Positions 25,482 to 36,752 of a stretch of DNA of 64,000 nucleotides are shown in pieces. The notes under the pieces were generated by a model. That model was not told where the DNA came from and ran no database searches. It saw only the letters and a program-made list of their open reading frames with translations. The position numbers and the translations under genes were made by a program. The stretch spans positions 18,993,398 to 19,057,397 of the forward strand of contig RSEF01000031.1 of the NCBI GenBank assembly GCA_003993805.1. Reading direction: 5' to 3'. This DNA is from Himantopus leucocephalus. Its lineage: Eukaryota > Chordata > Aves > Charadriiformes > Recurvirostridae. Numbering within the stretch: the first letter of the stretch is position 1; each line of letters starts with the position of its first letter.

Positions 25482-28400
25482 TCATAAGGAAAACCTACTT
25501 TTCTTACTGTTAGTAGCCTAGTGCCTCATAAAGAACTTGCTAAGGAGGTTTTATTATTTCTTAAGCCTTTTAATATTTGTGAATGGTCATTTTTAAAACT
25601 GCTTCTAAGAGTTGTCTTCTTTCCCCAAAATCTTCTACACATGGGTATCTTTTCGTGTTTGGAAAAGGATCACATAGATTTTTGCAACAGGACATGGGCC
25701 AAGCAGCCAAAGGACTCCTGGAGCAGTAACTGAGATCAAGAAAGAACTTTAAAACTACCTGGCAAGAATTTCCCTGTTTTCTCCTGTTATTTGTGCGACT
25801 GAGCAGGAATCTGTGCTTCATAACCATAGCTTAGGAAAAAGATATGTAATTAATTCTCTCTAGTGGTGAGTTCTGCTCACCAATCCATTTTCTGATTTGT
25901 TTATATTTGTCAGAGAACACTGTGTTATGCCTGCTGCCATTCTTCTTACTGTTAATCATCTGGACTGTAATTTAATTGTCCCTTATACTGTTCTGCATCA
26001 GAAATCTTAAATAGCATTTTTTCCTTAAAGCCAGGCATTTCCTCTGAATGGAAGCCAACATTTTGCAGCATATGTCTTAAGTAAATGAGCTGCATGTGAT
26101 ACTAATCATTTTGGGTTTCTCTTTTTCAGTCTGTAATAGGCTTTGGCACAAATCTGTGCTTTCCTGTGTCTTTTCAAAATTATTTCTGGGGCTCTTCAAA
26201 GGGGAGAGTTATAACTCATTTTTGTGATTTGGTCTCCATGCCAGTAAGCTGTTCACTTGCATTAAAATAACATGCTTGCCTCTACCATCCACGAGTATGT
26301 GTTCAAGAGAAATCGTGGTCTCTGTCTTTGTACTCCCTTCTGCTGTCAGGAGCTTCCAGAATTGAAATCACTTGCAAGTGAAAATCCTGATTGTCAGTCT
26401 TAGATCTCAGTTCTGCAGCCTCTGTGTTGGTAATTGCTGGTCACATGAATTAGACTATTGCAAATAAAGAGGTTACTCAGACAAATAAAAACTGAAAGAC
26501 CAGGTCTGTATTAACTACCCCTTAGAGGTCTGCATCTGCAATCGCTCAGCTTCAAATTTTACCATCAACTTATCTCATTTGAGTCATGGCTAAATATATT
26601 TCTACCTAGTAACAATTAATTCCTGGTAGCAGCTGCCTGTTCTCAAATCGCATTCTGCACCCATGTGCCTGCAACACACGCAGTTAATTACAACAGAGGA
26701 CCTGGAAATGTTATTAGAGTCTAACCACTTAGAGACCCTCATTAATTACATACAGGGCTACCTGTGATCAGTTACGTTGTCCACTTAGTATGATCTGTGT
26801 AGTACTGAGTCTGCATAGAGAAATATCGTAAGAATTAACATGGAGAAAGAAAACATCTACTTTCTGCTCCGTGAAGGAGAAGAATGCCTAAGGATCTTCA
26901 GAAAGAGGAGGAAAATTCATATTGATATCTTCTATTTCTGGAATGTGTCTAATTTGTGATGGAATATCTGAAATACTGATGTTAGATGAATGTGTATGTT
27001 CCTTTCTTCTTCTTATTTTTCATAAAATATTACTATGTTTTGTGAAGTATGCTAATGCTCTTTGGGCTCCCTACAGAGGTTTTGAGAAAGGAATGAGGAT
27101 GGGTGCACTTACAGACTCAGGAAACCTACTGCTTTTCATGGCAGACTGTCACATCTTCAGGACACATTGTCTTCTTGTTTGTACGCACATGACCTGTTCG
27201 TGTAGAATAGGCCTAGGGTGGGACCATCTTTTTGCAGAAAAAGAGGTAGAGAAAGTCAGAATAGCAGCTAGGTAGGGTGAAATAAGAGAGGACAAACTGT
27301 ATTTAGGAGCAGAAGTATGCTATGGCATTTTTTCCCCTCTTAAAATATTCTCAAATATTCTCTCCTCTCTTATTAGTATTTGTTTCTATGAGTGCCTCAT
27401 GTTACACTGGATAAGGAGAGGTTTTTTCAGCACTTAGTGGATATGAAATGTGCAATCAGCATGGCTTTTCCACTCTTACAACAACCTCTTGGAATGTCCC
27501 TGTAGTTGCTGGGAATGGGCTTTTGGCAGTAAGGTAAATAGTGGTATCTTCCCCACAACACTGACAAAGCAACTAAGGCACAGAAGATTGTCACTATTCA
27601 CCCAGTATGACAGAGCAAAGCTGTCAATTCCTCAGCTTTCCTCTTGTCCCTTGACATTGTTTCCACCCATTGCCATTAATTTCTCAGAACATCTGTGAAG
27701 TAATCAGCATATGGCCTTCCTATGTGATTGCTAATGAGCTTATTAAAAGCATGTGATTTTTGCCTTACTTTACACTGGGCTTTTAGTTACCTGCAAGCAC
27801 TTTATGAAATACTGTAACTTAATAACTTTGCAGTGTTATTCTCTAATGTTATTTGAAAAGAGGACATTCAGTGGGCAGGGAGTACTTAGCTTGGCAGAGA
27901 AGTTTGATAACTTGTACTTAAAGCAACATTTCTCCTCAGGCCTTTGTTATAGAGAACATGCTAGATGACACACCTAACAATAAAACAATGGATTCTGTAG
28001 ACATTAGGTATACCTAAACAGTGTGCTAGCTCTTTGTATAGCGATAAATATCGGTCTTAATCTTAAAATGAGAGCTTGATATCAGTAGAATATGGGACTA
28101 TTTAAAGAGTGAAGAATTTCTAGCTAAGTTCCCAAAGATTTCCCATAGAATAGGAAAAGCCACTAAACTGTTTTCATGCTAAAATAAAAAAACAAATTTT
28201 CATGTCTGCTTGAGAAAGTACTTGAGAAAAAGGGCAACTAAGAGACTGAAAAATATTGTTCTTACTTCAGAAAACAATCATTCTGCATTCATGTGTTTCG
28301 CTTTGTTTTCATGTGTTTCTTTCTCTGCTGCCTTTCCAGACTTCATAGTGAGTGTTTTGGTTTAGTTTGGCATGTTCATTGTAAGCTAAGCATGATGCTT

Positions 28401-31400
28401 GTTCTTCACGATTTTCTTCTTAAAGGTCGAACTCCACAATGGTAGAAATTAAGTAGAATGAACAGCACTAATCGCTCCCCATGGATGGATTCTGGGACTA
28501 GCTGATTTAGTCTGCTCTATTTTCAGTAATAGCTCATTACGTTCCTCCTCCTGTCATTGTTCTTATCTTCATCGGATCTCTGTGTTTGCAGTGATATGAT
28601 TTTAAATAGAGAACCTAGCACAGATAAAAGATCACAACTGTTCATTTTAAAATTATCTCAATTTTTAAGCACAGCTTTCTTTGGTTTTATTGCAGAGCCT
28701 CTTTGTTATTGGGATATGGAGTGATGGTTTGTGTGAACTGTGAATGACACAGATACATTTGTGTGTGTGTTGTCTTCAAGGAGGCAGCGATTGGAACAAG
28801 CCTAGTGTGCAGATGCTTCAGTGGAACTGGTGCCTCAGGACATCTTTATGGTGCTCTTGAGCTTGGGACAGCAATATGCGGAGATTAATGCAAAGCTGCT
28901 GACAGCTGGGAAAGAGTTGTTTTTATCACCTAATATAAACAAATATCCCTTCTGTATGGGGTAGATAAGAGACACATACTGAAGTCCCTATGGCATCACA
29001 GATCCCTTACAAACTTTCAGGATAGTCAGTGTGGCATAAGCATCACTGCTTATTATGTCAAAGGAATTTAAGCTTATCCTGTCAGAGGAATATTACATGT
29101 TCCTTGCAAAAAAAAACCCAAAAACAATGGTATTAGTAACATTGCTGCTAAAACAAATTAATCTGGACAAGTAGATTCATTATCCATTCATCATCCACAC
29201 CGAGGTGTAAACGGTTTGGGGTTACTACTCAGTTATTATAAAATCTGTCCAGCCTTGTCTAGACTTTTTCAAGGTGTTTTAGTTACAGCTTCATTATAGA
29301 AACCACAAGGATGACAGTCCTAAACAGGATTACTGATGTGATTATTACGGGGATCAGGTATACGTTACCATGGACAACAAGTTGTTTTGCACTGTAACAC
29401 AGGTGCTGCCTCAAGAGCAGGCTAATATGGAAAGCACAGAGTGACTTGTCTATATCCTGACACTGCTAATAGAGCCTGATACGTTGAAACTTGCTCCTGT
29501 CAGGCTGTTGTAGGTAAACCTAGGATACTTTCTCTGTCATTTACCAGAACCTGAATGACTTATTCAAAGCTGTATATTTTGTTTCCAAGTTAAATGTATA
29601 GTGAAACATCTGGACGTCAGTTTAGCCCATTGCCACGGGGATGGAGCTCTTTTGATCAATGAGAGGTGTACCCATGTAATAATGGACAACCACTCCTAAT
29701 AGTAACAAATCACTAAGGATTAATGTTGATTTTTTTTTTTTCTTAGTTTCTTTCTTGGCTTTTTTCTCCGTGGTTTCATTGTCTCCTAAAACCACATAAA
29801 TTTTAATATAACAAAACATTATGTTATTGAGTTTTTAACTCAGGAGAATAACATGCTTCTCCAATTTCTTTTTCTACTGTAGCTGGTCTCAACAGAACAT
29901 CATTTAGGCTTTGGAAATCATGACGTCTTTCCCCGTTCTTTTTCTCTGCTGCTTAGAAGTATTCTTAATTTCTGAGATCCTACAAAACCTTGGCTTTCTG
30001 CATCAAAACTTGAGACTGGACAGGGATTAAGGACGAAAAGTAGCTATTGAAAAGCATTTGCTGGTAATTCTGTGTTGTTTTGTTAAAATGAAATTTTTCC
30101 CATCACATTTTTGCTAAGGAAGGTTTCAGAGGTTGTGCATAGAATTTCTGTCAGTAATCAGAAAGTGGTAGAGTCCAAATCAGGCAGTAGGTAGCTGGGT
30201 CTGTCACATTCCCAATGAGTTCTCACTGCTGTTGATATAATGACTGTTCTGGAGTGAGTCTGTTTCTCTCTCCTTTTGTGGGTTTGGTTTTTGTTTTTGT
30301 TTTCCATTTTGTTTGGGTTTTTTTCATGAAAGCCTTTTAAGGGTTTTTGGTATTATCTGGATATGACCAGGGAGCATTTTAAGAAATCCCTCTGATGAAA
30401 TAGAAAAAATTATTGCAAGTTCCAGTATTCGATCTATGCAAGAGAACAGATTACAGGAATAGAGGAGAAAATCTGTTTTGTTTGGGTTTTTGATTATTTT
30501 TTTTTTCTCATGGTTTCCCTTTTAAATTTGCTAATTTCCTGAAAAACTCTTGCTGATACACGCAAGGAGTAAAATTTGAGTCAAATTGCAGATTCAACTC
30601 TCATTGCAAACTGGGTTGGCTTGTGCTTGTGTTAGCTAACTTGACTGAGTCTGCTTGAGCTTCAGCAAGACATTTAAACAATGTATATTAGTTGCATGCG
30701 TTTTTATGTATTGCATTGTGAAATTAGAGGTTACTTTGGCGACATGAATTACTGGTATGGTTTGGAGATTTCTTAAGAGGAATTAGTGCCTAGAAGATAC
30801 TTTCTTTTTCTAGATTCTTTTGTATTATGTGAATGTACTAGGAGATTAATAAAGAATGATTTGCCACAAAATTATGATTTGCCACATCTTAATAATAGTA
30901 AGCCTACCTTTTCTGACGTGATTCTGCACGAGGGACAAACTAACCACTGTTCTGTAAGCACCAGTTATCAAACTAACACGTTATGCAACTTCCACTCTGT
31001 TTATACCTGAAAAGGAAAGATTTAAATCAGTCAGCAGCAGCATGGGAAAGTAACTCAAATCTACCAGTGGTATTGTTCTCCAGGTGCTTTTATTTCAGAC
31101 ATTTCAGAAGTTGAAATGGTATCTGAATTAATTTGCAAACTTGGAAAAGAAGTACATGCATAAAAAAAAATAGCAATGTTACAGTGCTGTCAACTGAAAT
31201 AAGCCTCAATATATATAGTAATTAAAAAATGCTTAAAATCTATACTGGAAATATTGAGGGGTTTTTTCTGGTCTTTTGTTTATATGACTCTAGTGGAATT
31301 TCAAATCGTAAATACATTCTTTACACTTAAAGCAATATACTAACAGAAATCAGTTTGCTTTTTTTTTTTTTGTCTGGTAATTAAACATCACCAGAATCCC

Positions 31401-31477
31401 TAAGTTACTAAACACCTCTGACACCTCTCAAGGCCCAAAATCTTCAGTCTATCTTGGGACAAGAAATTATGAACCTG
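25482..31477. other. intronic stretch without genes
   Basis: No gene recognised. A weak MIR-like phrase (AACTAAGGCACAGAAGATTG) lies near 27571. T/G-rich low-complexity DNA lies at about 30265-30345. The 117-codon ORF at 26922-27275 (+) shows no recognisable domain and fits chance in AT-rich sequence. Confidence 0.75.
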
Positions 31478-31639
31478 CAAATTGGGACCAGTGCCGTTTA
31501 ACATCTTTGCTAGTGACATGGATGTTGGGCTGGAGTGCACCCTCAGCAAGTTTGCCAACAACACCAAGCTGACTGGAGCGGTCGACATGGTGGAGGGGGG
31601 GGATGCCATCCAGAGGGACCTGGACAGGCTTGAGAGGTG
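31478..31639 (+). mobile_element. CR1 LINE reverse transcriptase fragment with FANN motif (copy 4)
   Basis: A GC-rich insert in AT-rich DNA encodes, on the + strand, a CR1 RT palm segment: [20 protein letters not shown], then [14 protein letters not shown], then a DLDRLER end. The catalytic motif, normally FADD, is FANN at 31551-31562, so both catalytic aspartates are lost and the copy cannot be active. The fragment runs straight into the 100-N gap, so its 3' part is unsequenced or uncollapsed. The 5' boundary is by eye. Confidence 0.85.
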
Positions 31640-31739
31640 NNNNNNNNNNNNNNNNNNNNNNNNNNNNNNNNNNNNNNNNNNNNNNNNNNNNNNNNNNNNN
31701 NNNNNNNNNNNNNNNNNNNNNNNNNNNNNNNNNNNNNNN
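31640..31739. other. assembly gap (100 N)
   Basis: Exactly 100 undetermined bases, the usual placeholder for a gap of unknown size. It interrupts a CR1 copy, which suggests that repeat content broke the assembly. ORFs reading through the Ns are meaningless. Confidence 0.99.
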
Positions 31740-31810
31740 TGGATACTGTCACTAATTACACTTTAGGTCTTACATTGGAAAATAGCTAGTCTAAAGGACA
31801 TGAAAAGCTG

Positions 31811-31950
31811 TTTCTTTAAATGTCTGGTGTCAAGATTTGCATAACACACAGTAAATAAAGGATACTCTTGTCAAATTAAATTTCTTTAAATGTCTGGTGT
31901 CAAGATTTACACAACACACAGTAAATAAAGGATACTCTTGTCAAATTAAA
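31811..31950. repeat. tandem duplication, 2 x 70 bp
   Basis: Unit 31811-31880 (starts TTTCTTTAAATGTCTGGTGT) is repeated at 31881-31950 with only two differences (GC/AC and AT/AC in the middle). It starts about 70 bp after the assembly gap, so it is either a recent duplication or a mis-join product. Confidence 0.95.
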
Positions 31951-34670
31951 ATAGGTAGCTGAACTTCAGTAATGCAAATGCTGTTATGGAGCTCCCCCTT
32001 TGAAAAATATCATTAGGAAAGTAAACCAGTTAAAATAATATCGTGCTCTTGTAGTAGAATTTACATTCATTTGAGCTGTTCTTTGAGGACCTAAAAAGAC
32101 AAACTCACAAAAGAAAAGAAAAAAATACAAAGGAGTTGGTGTTGCTTCAATTTGGCAAGATTAAAATTATTCTAAAGGTGCTGTAAGCCTAATTCTACAG
32201 CTCTTACAAACTGACCCATCTATTTCATCAGGCTTGAGGACGGTCTTGCTAGAAATCCACATAAATATAAAATCTTGCAATATCTTCTGAGAAGATGCAA
32301 ATAAAAGATGTAGAGAAGGAAAAACTTTAAATAAGGTAGATCAGCCTAGCTGTGCTATGTTTACAAACATAAAAAAAAAATTAAAAAACTCCCTCAGAAT
32401 GGTTAGGGCCTCCACAAAGAGAAAAAAGTGGACTGTCAACTTAAAAGACAGAGGTAAGTGTTCTTTTCTAATACTGCCAATTGTAGCAGACTTGGTCAGT
32501 CCTTTTTAGGCAACTGTTGGTTGTGTGGTTTAAATTGCAACGTTTTCAATTTTTGACTAAGTAGGAAGTAAATCTCTTGAGAGTATGTTAGGAGAAATAC
32601 ACAGACCACAAATAAAATACTCATTTAATGTGAGTGGTGAAAATCGTCACACTAAGAATACAGAAAGTCAGCCTGGAGTGTCGTGAACAAAACCGAGAAA
32701 CAAAATAATGTTAGGTGCTCAGTTCAGTTCAGAAACATTTACTCATTCTGTGGGTTTGAAGTGCCATTATTTCCTATAAAAAGTTTGGAAGAAAAAAAAA
32801 AAAGAAAAAAGATAAATGAAATAGGTTACTGTGTATGCTTTTCATACAGTTCTCTTCCTAAATACACAAACTGGAAAAGTAACTATTTGTGCTAATTTAG
32901 AAGGACAGTCTGGTACAGCTGTGAACAGTATTAAAAAAGAACACTTAGCTCTGTCTTTTAAGTTCAGAATCCATTTCTTTGGTCCAATACTGTAGTAAAA
33001 TTAGAAAGCCAAATTACTCATGGAGACTGCTGTGGGTTTTACATAATAACTACATGTTCAAGCTCCTCGTCAACTTAATTCTGTCATTCCCATTTGTTAA
33101 ATAACTATCCTATTAAGACAGTAAATTGCACTTCAGAGGAAGCTGCAAGTACTGTGTAGAAAGCTGTTTCCAGTAACAGGAGAGGCATGCTCTGTGACTG
33201 TCTCTGTCTGAAAAATGCTGTTTCTCCAGCATGGTATTTGATTTGTTTGCACACAGTAATACAAAGCTAATACTTGAATGAGGCTGGAAGGGATGATTTA
33301 GCAACTAATGGCCCTGAGAGCCAGCATTTCCTGCCCTCGTAGTGTAAGTTGCAGATCTGCCAAAGGTCTATGAAAAGGAATTGGGGATTGTGATGGATAT
33401 CAGAGTTCTGTGCAAAGCCTGTCCTAGTAAGAGTAGCTGCATTTCCTGTAACCGTGGCTGTTTTTCATGTGGAAATTATGTGTATGTGCATGTCTGTATT
33501 GTCACTAAATTTCTCCTTCATTTTCTTCTGTGTTTCTTGATATTTAAAATGCTTTAAAAAATATTTTCTGAATGGCATTTTTTTTCTTTAAGTGAGAGCA
33601 TAATTTTTGGCAAAGGTTTAGCAGCAGGAATGCTTGGATTATTGCTCACTTCAGTCACTATTGATACAAATCAAACAGGTATTTTATGAGCTATTCATAT
33701 TTCTCTAGTTTGCAGTGAGGTTCAATGCCAAAGTCAGTCTGTTTAAAGAGTAAATTCTGACTTTCAATGCTTGCCCAGAATTGGTTGCTCAAATGTTCAG
33801 TTAAAAAGTAGAAGTTCCAGGCCTGATAATTCATGTCTTACTGAATAGTTAAAATCTTGGTCTCCTTTTAAATCCTCTTTTTGTTCTAAGTCAGTATCAC
33901 TGTCAAAAATTCAACCTCTAGTCTCCTTTCTTCCTGATTACATTAGGGATTGGCTCATTCTGCTTTTATTAAAAATTTAAATAACTGTGGTACAGTAGCA
34001 TATGTCAGATGTGGGGAAAATGTTGCCAGTTTGGTATAGTGATCATGAAAGAAGTCTGTCTGCAGCTCAGTGGCTATCCTCCAGCGTGTAGATGCTGGCA
34101 TTGGGGTTTAGAGCAGAGAGGTTTATCATTACTTTGTTTACTGTTTGTGTTCATATGAATTTATTACACACTCAATTTTTTTTTTAATATTTCTTTATAA
34201 CACAGATTAGCAGCCTATGCAGTTTGGGGGTTTTACTCTGTCATTAAGACACAGATCCATAAAGTGATTTAGGTGTGCCAAGACCTTTTCTAGAGGACAA
34301 CTGCATTTCTTACTGCATACAGGTAGCTGAACACATAGGACCAGAACTTAAAACAGCCAGATGGTGCCTGATATGAAGGGATAGTATTTGTAGAAAGCAT
34401 GGGAAATGATGGTTCTGAAATTTTGTAATCCTGAATTAGTTACATTCATGATATCAGGATTCACAGCATGAAACCATCTGTTGAATTTAAGTGGCTTCTA
34501 TGTTCTCTCTTTGTATGTTGAGTAACCAGGTTACTCCTAACCTGTTGGAGGTGGTGGTCATGGTTAAAGAATTTAGTCAGGACGGGAGAATTCAGTGCTT
34601 ACTGCTGCCAGGAGTCAGAGCCACTGTTCTCATCTTCATGGAGAAAGTCCTACCTGCAGACTTTGGAGAT

Positions 34671-34742
34671 AAGTCTTCTCCTTTGATGTCTGTCTGTAGA
34701 CGACAGAAGTCGTCTCCTTCTATGTCTGTCTGCCTCACCGAA
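34671..34742. repeat. diverged tandem duplication, 2 x 36 bp
   Basis: Units 34671-34706 and 34707-34742 share their first 26 bases with three mismatches (AAGTCTTCTCCTTTGATGTC versus AAGTCGTCTCCTTCTATGTC); the last ten bases differ. The period is a multiple of three, so the small + strand ORF over it shows a 12-residue repeat (KSSPLMSVC / KSSPSMSVC). I do not regard this as a gene. Confidence 0.7.
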
Positions 34743-36736
34743 GGAGCAATGTGAATTCCTAAGACCAGAGACAAGAGAGGGCATTCACTAGGTAAGAAGA
34801 GTCAATAGATAAGAACACTTTCCTGAGAAGTGGGAAACAGTCTTCAGGCCTTGGACTGCGCAGGGCATTGAGCCGTTTTATGTCCTTCCTCGATAAGAGC
34901 TATAACTGTGAGGTTATATGAAAATGGTCACTGACACCATAGCCACTGTGGTTATCATGAGAAAAGAGAAGTGGCAGTAGCTGCGGTGTTTTGTGCTGGA
35001 CTCAATACTGTCAGCATGTGTCGTAAGACGCTTTTAAGGGAAGCTCCTTAAGGTTTTAGGTACAGGGGTTCCTAGTTTGTGGTTTCCAAATATATATAAC
35101 AAGAGGGATCCTGAACCTAGACAGGAGGGGGTAGTTTTACACATGTACAATGACAAAGTTCTTAAGCTGGAATTCATTTCAGGGTCAGAGGGATTCTAAT
35201 CTTAGTCAAAAATTTCTGCACCCTAACTTTTTTCTGGTATCTATGGTTAACATTTAATGAAAGGTTGTTCTTGATCTTCACTGGTCTTTTGAACCAGTAC
35301 TGCAATCCAGGGTAAGAACTATTAATACTGTTTTGAGAAAAGTAAATTACTTTATCCCAGTCTCTTCTGCTATTTTCCCAATTGCCAAATGATTCTAGGG
35401 GCCAAAATTTTGTATAGAAGAGATGACTCCAACCCAACCATCATAATTCATTTTAGACAATAGTAATGAAGTTAGGACTTATTTTACCTTTAAGCATCTG
35501 ACTAATTCTACTAACACACGAATCTCTAAACACTGTGTTTAAGATTGTGTGTGTTTTTTCTGGATCAAATGTTCCACACCACATAGGACTGGAACAACTT
35601 CTACAAAAACTGGATAACAGCAAATACCATGAGTATTAACAAGTAAATTACCACAAATCATGGGAAAATATCTTTATATATCCAAATAGGTATTAGCTAT
35701 ACCCACAGCTCGTTTTAAATCTGGGGAATGGAAAATTTGGCCTAAGCTGAATTATCTTCTTGAAATAAGGCCATCTTTTCTGTGTTCAAATACACATTGA
35801 CTGTGTAGTCCCAATGACCTTACTTATGTTAATGTAATTTATAGATTGCCTTCTGAAAGCATTTGGCAGTGGTTGGGAACAGTATGCCATTCACAATTAC
35901 ATTAGTTTCAGAGCACCGCTTCATATTACCCATGATACACACCTTTGCATAGAAAATATATGAATCACAGTTTTACTATTGCTCTTCATTTGCAGCAGTG
36001 CCCACAGTGTGCTTCCTGTGTTCCAGAGGCTTGCCCAAATCTTTGAAAAGCAAGAGTTGTCTTATCTGATCTACGTTTTGGGTTAGGTTATGAGTTGGAT
36101 TAATATAGCATGCATTTTTATATACTAAATAACAGGATATTATCTGTGCTGGTGTTTCCTAATGATGTAGTTCTAATTAATAAGTTCATTCTGTATGGTT
36201 AGTAACATACAGAATGCAGAGGAATACAAGATACCTACTAGAAAAAGTTATCTATATTTACAGAAGTAAATATTTTTAGCTGTATCTTTCTTAAAATTCA
36301 GTCCTTAGCCTTATGTTAATTAATTTTTATTAATGCTATCAAATTTTGTCATATAATCTCATTAAATACCCATTACACATCTCTGAAAAGTCATTGTAAG
36401 TAATATAATAGTGTGAGGCATCTTTGTTTTGGAGCAAATGAACTCTGTACTAAGGATCCAGTTGCTCCTCTTCTCAGCAAGAGAGAGAGTCGGAAGGGAA
36501 GAGGAAATCTGGCATGGTTAAAAGAAGTCTTGGATTTAGCATTCTGTGCTGCTGTACGTGGACAATTCACTCAAGCTATTCTGTGTCTCAGACATACACC
36601 TGGGAGGTATTCAACTTCTCTATTTCATTGTACTATAGTCATAAATAGGTTATTCATGCACAAAGGAACTTCAAAAGACAGAGAGGTCAATGCACCATGT
36701 TTAAGCTGCAAAGGATAGCTGTTGTATTGAGCGCTA

Positions 36737-36752
36737 AGAAAGAAAGAAAGAG
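36737..36752. repeat. (AAGA)4 simple repeat
   Basis: A short purine-only tetranucleotide run, flanked by GCGCT and AGCGC, which could pair as a 5-bp stem. Confidence 0.8.

Noticed and set aside
26922..27275. 117-codon + strand ORF
   Set aside because: Cys- and Leu-rich with no domain. Consistent with chance.
31482..31766. ORFs reading through the N run on both strands
   Set aside because: The run of Ns translates to X, so openness across the gap means nothing. Only the CR1 part before 31640 is real.
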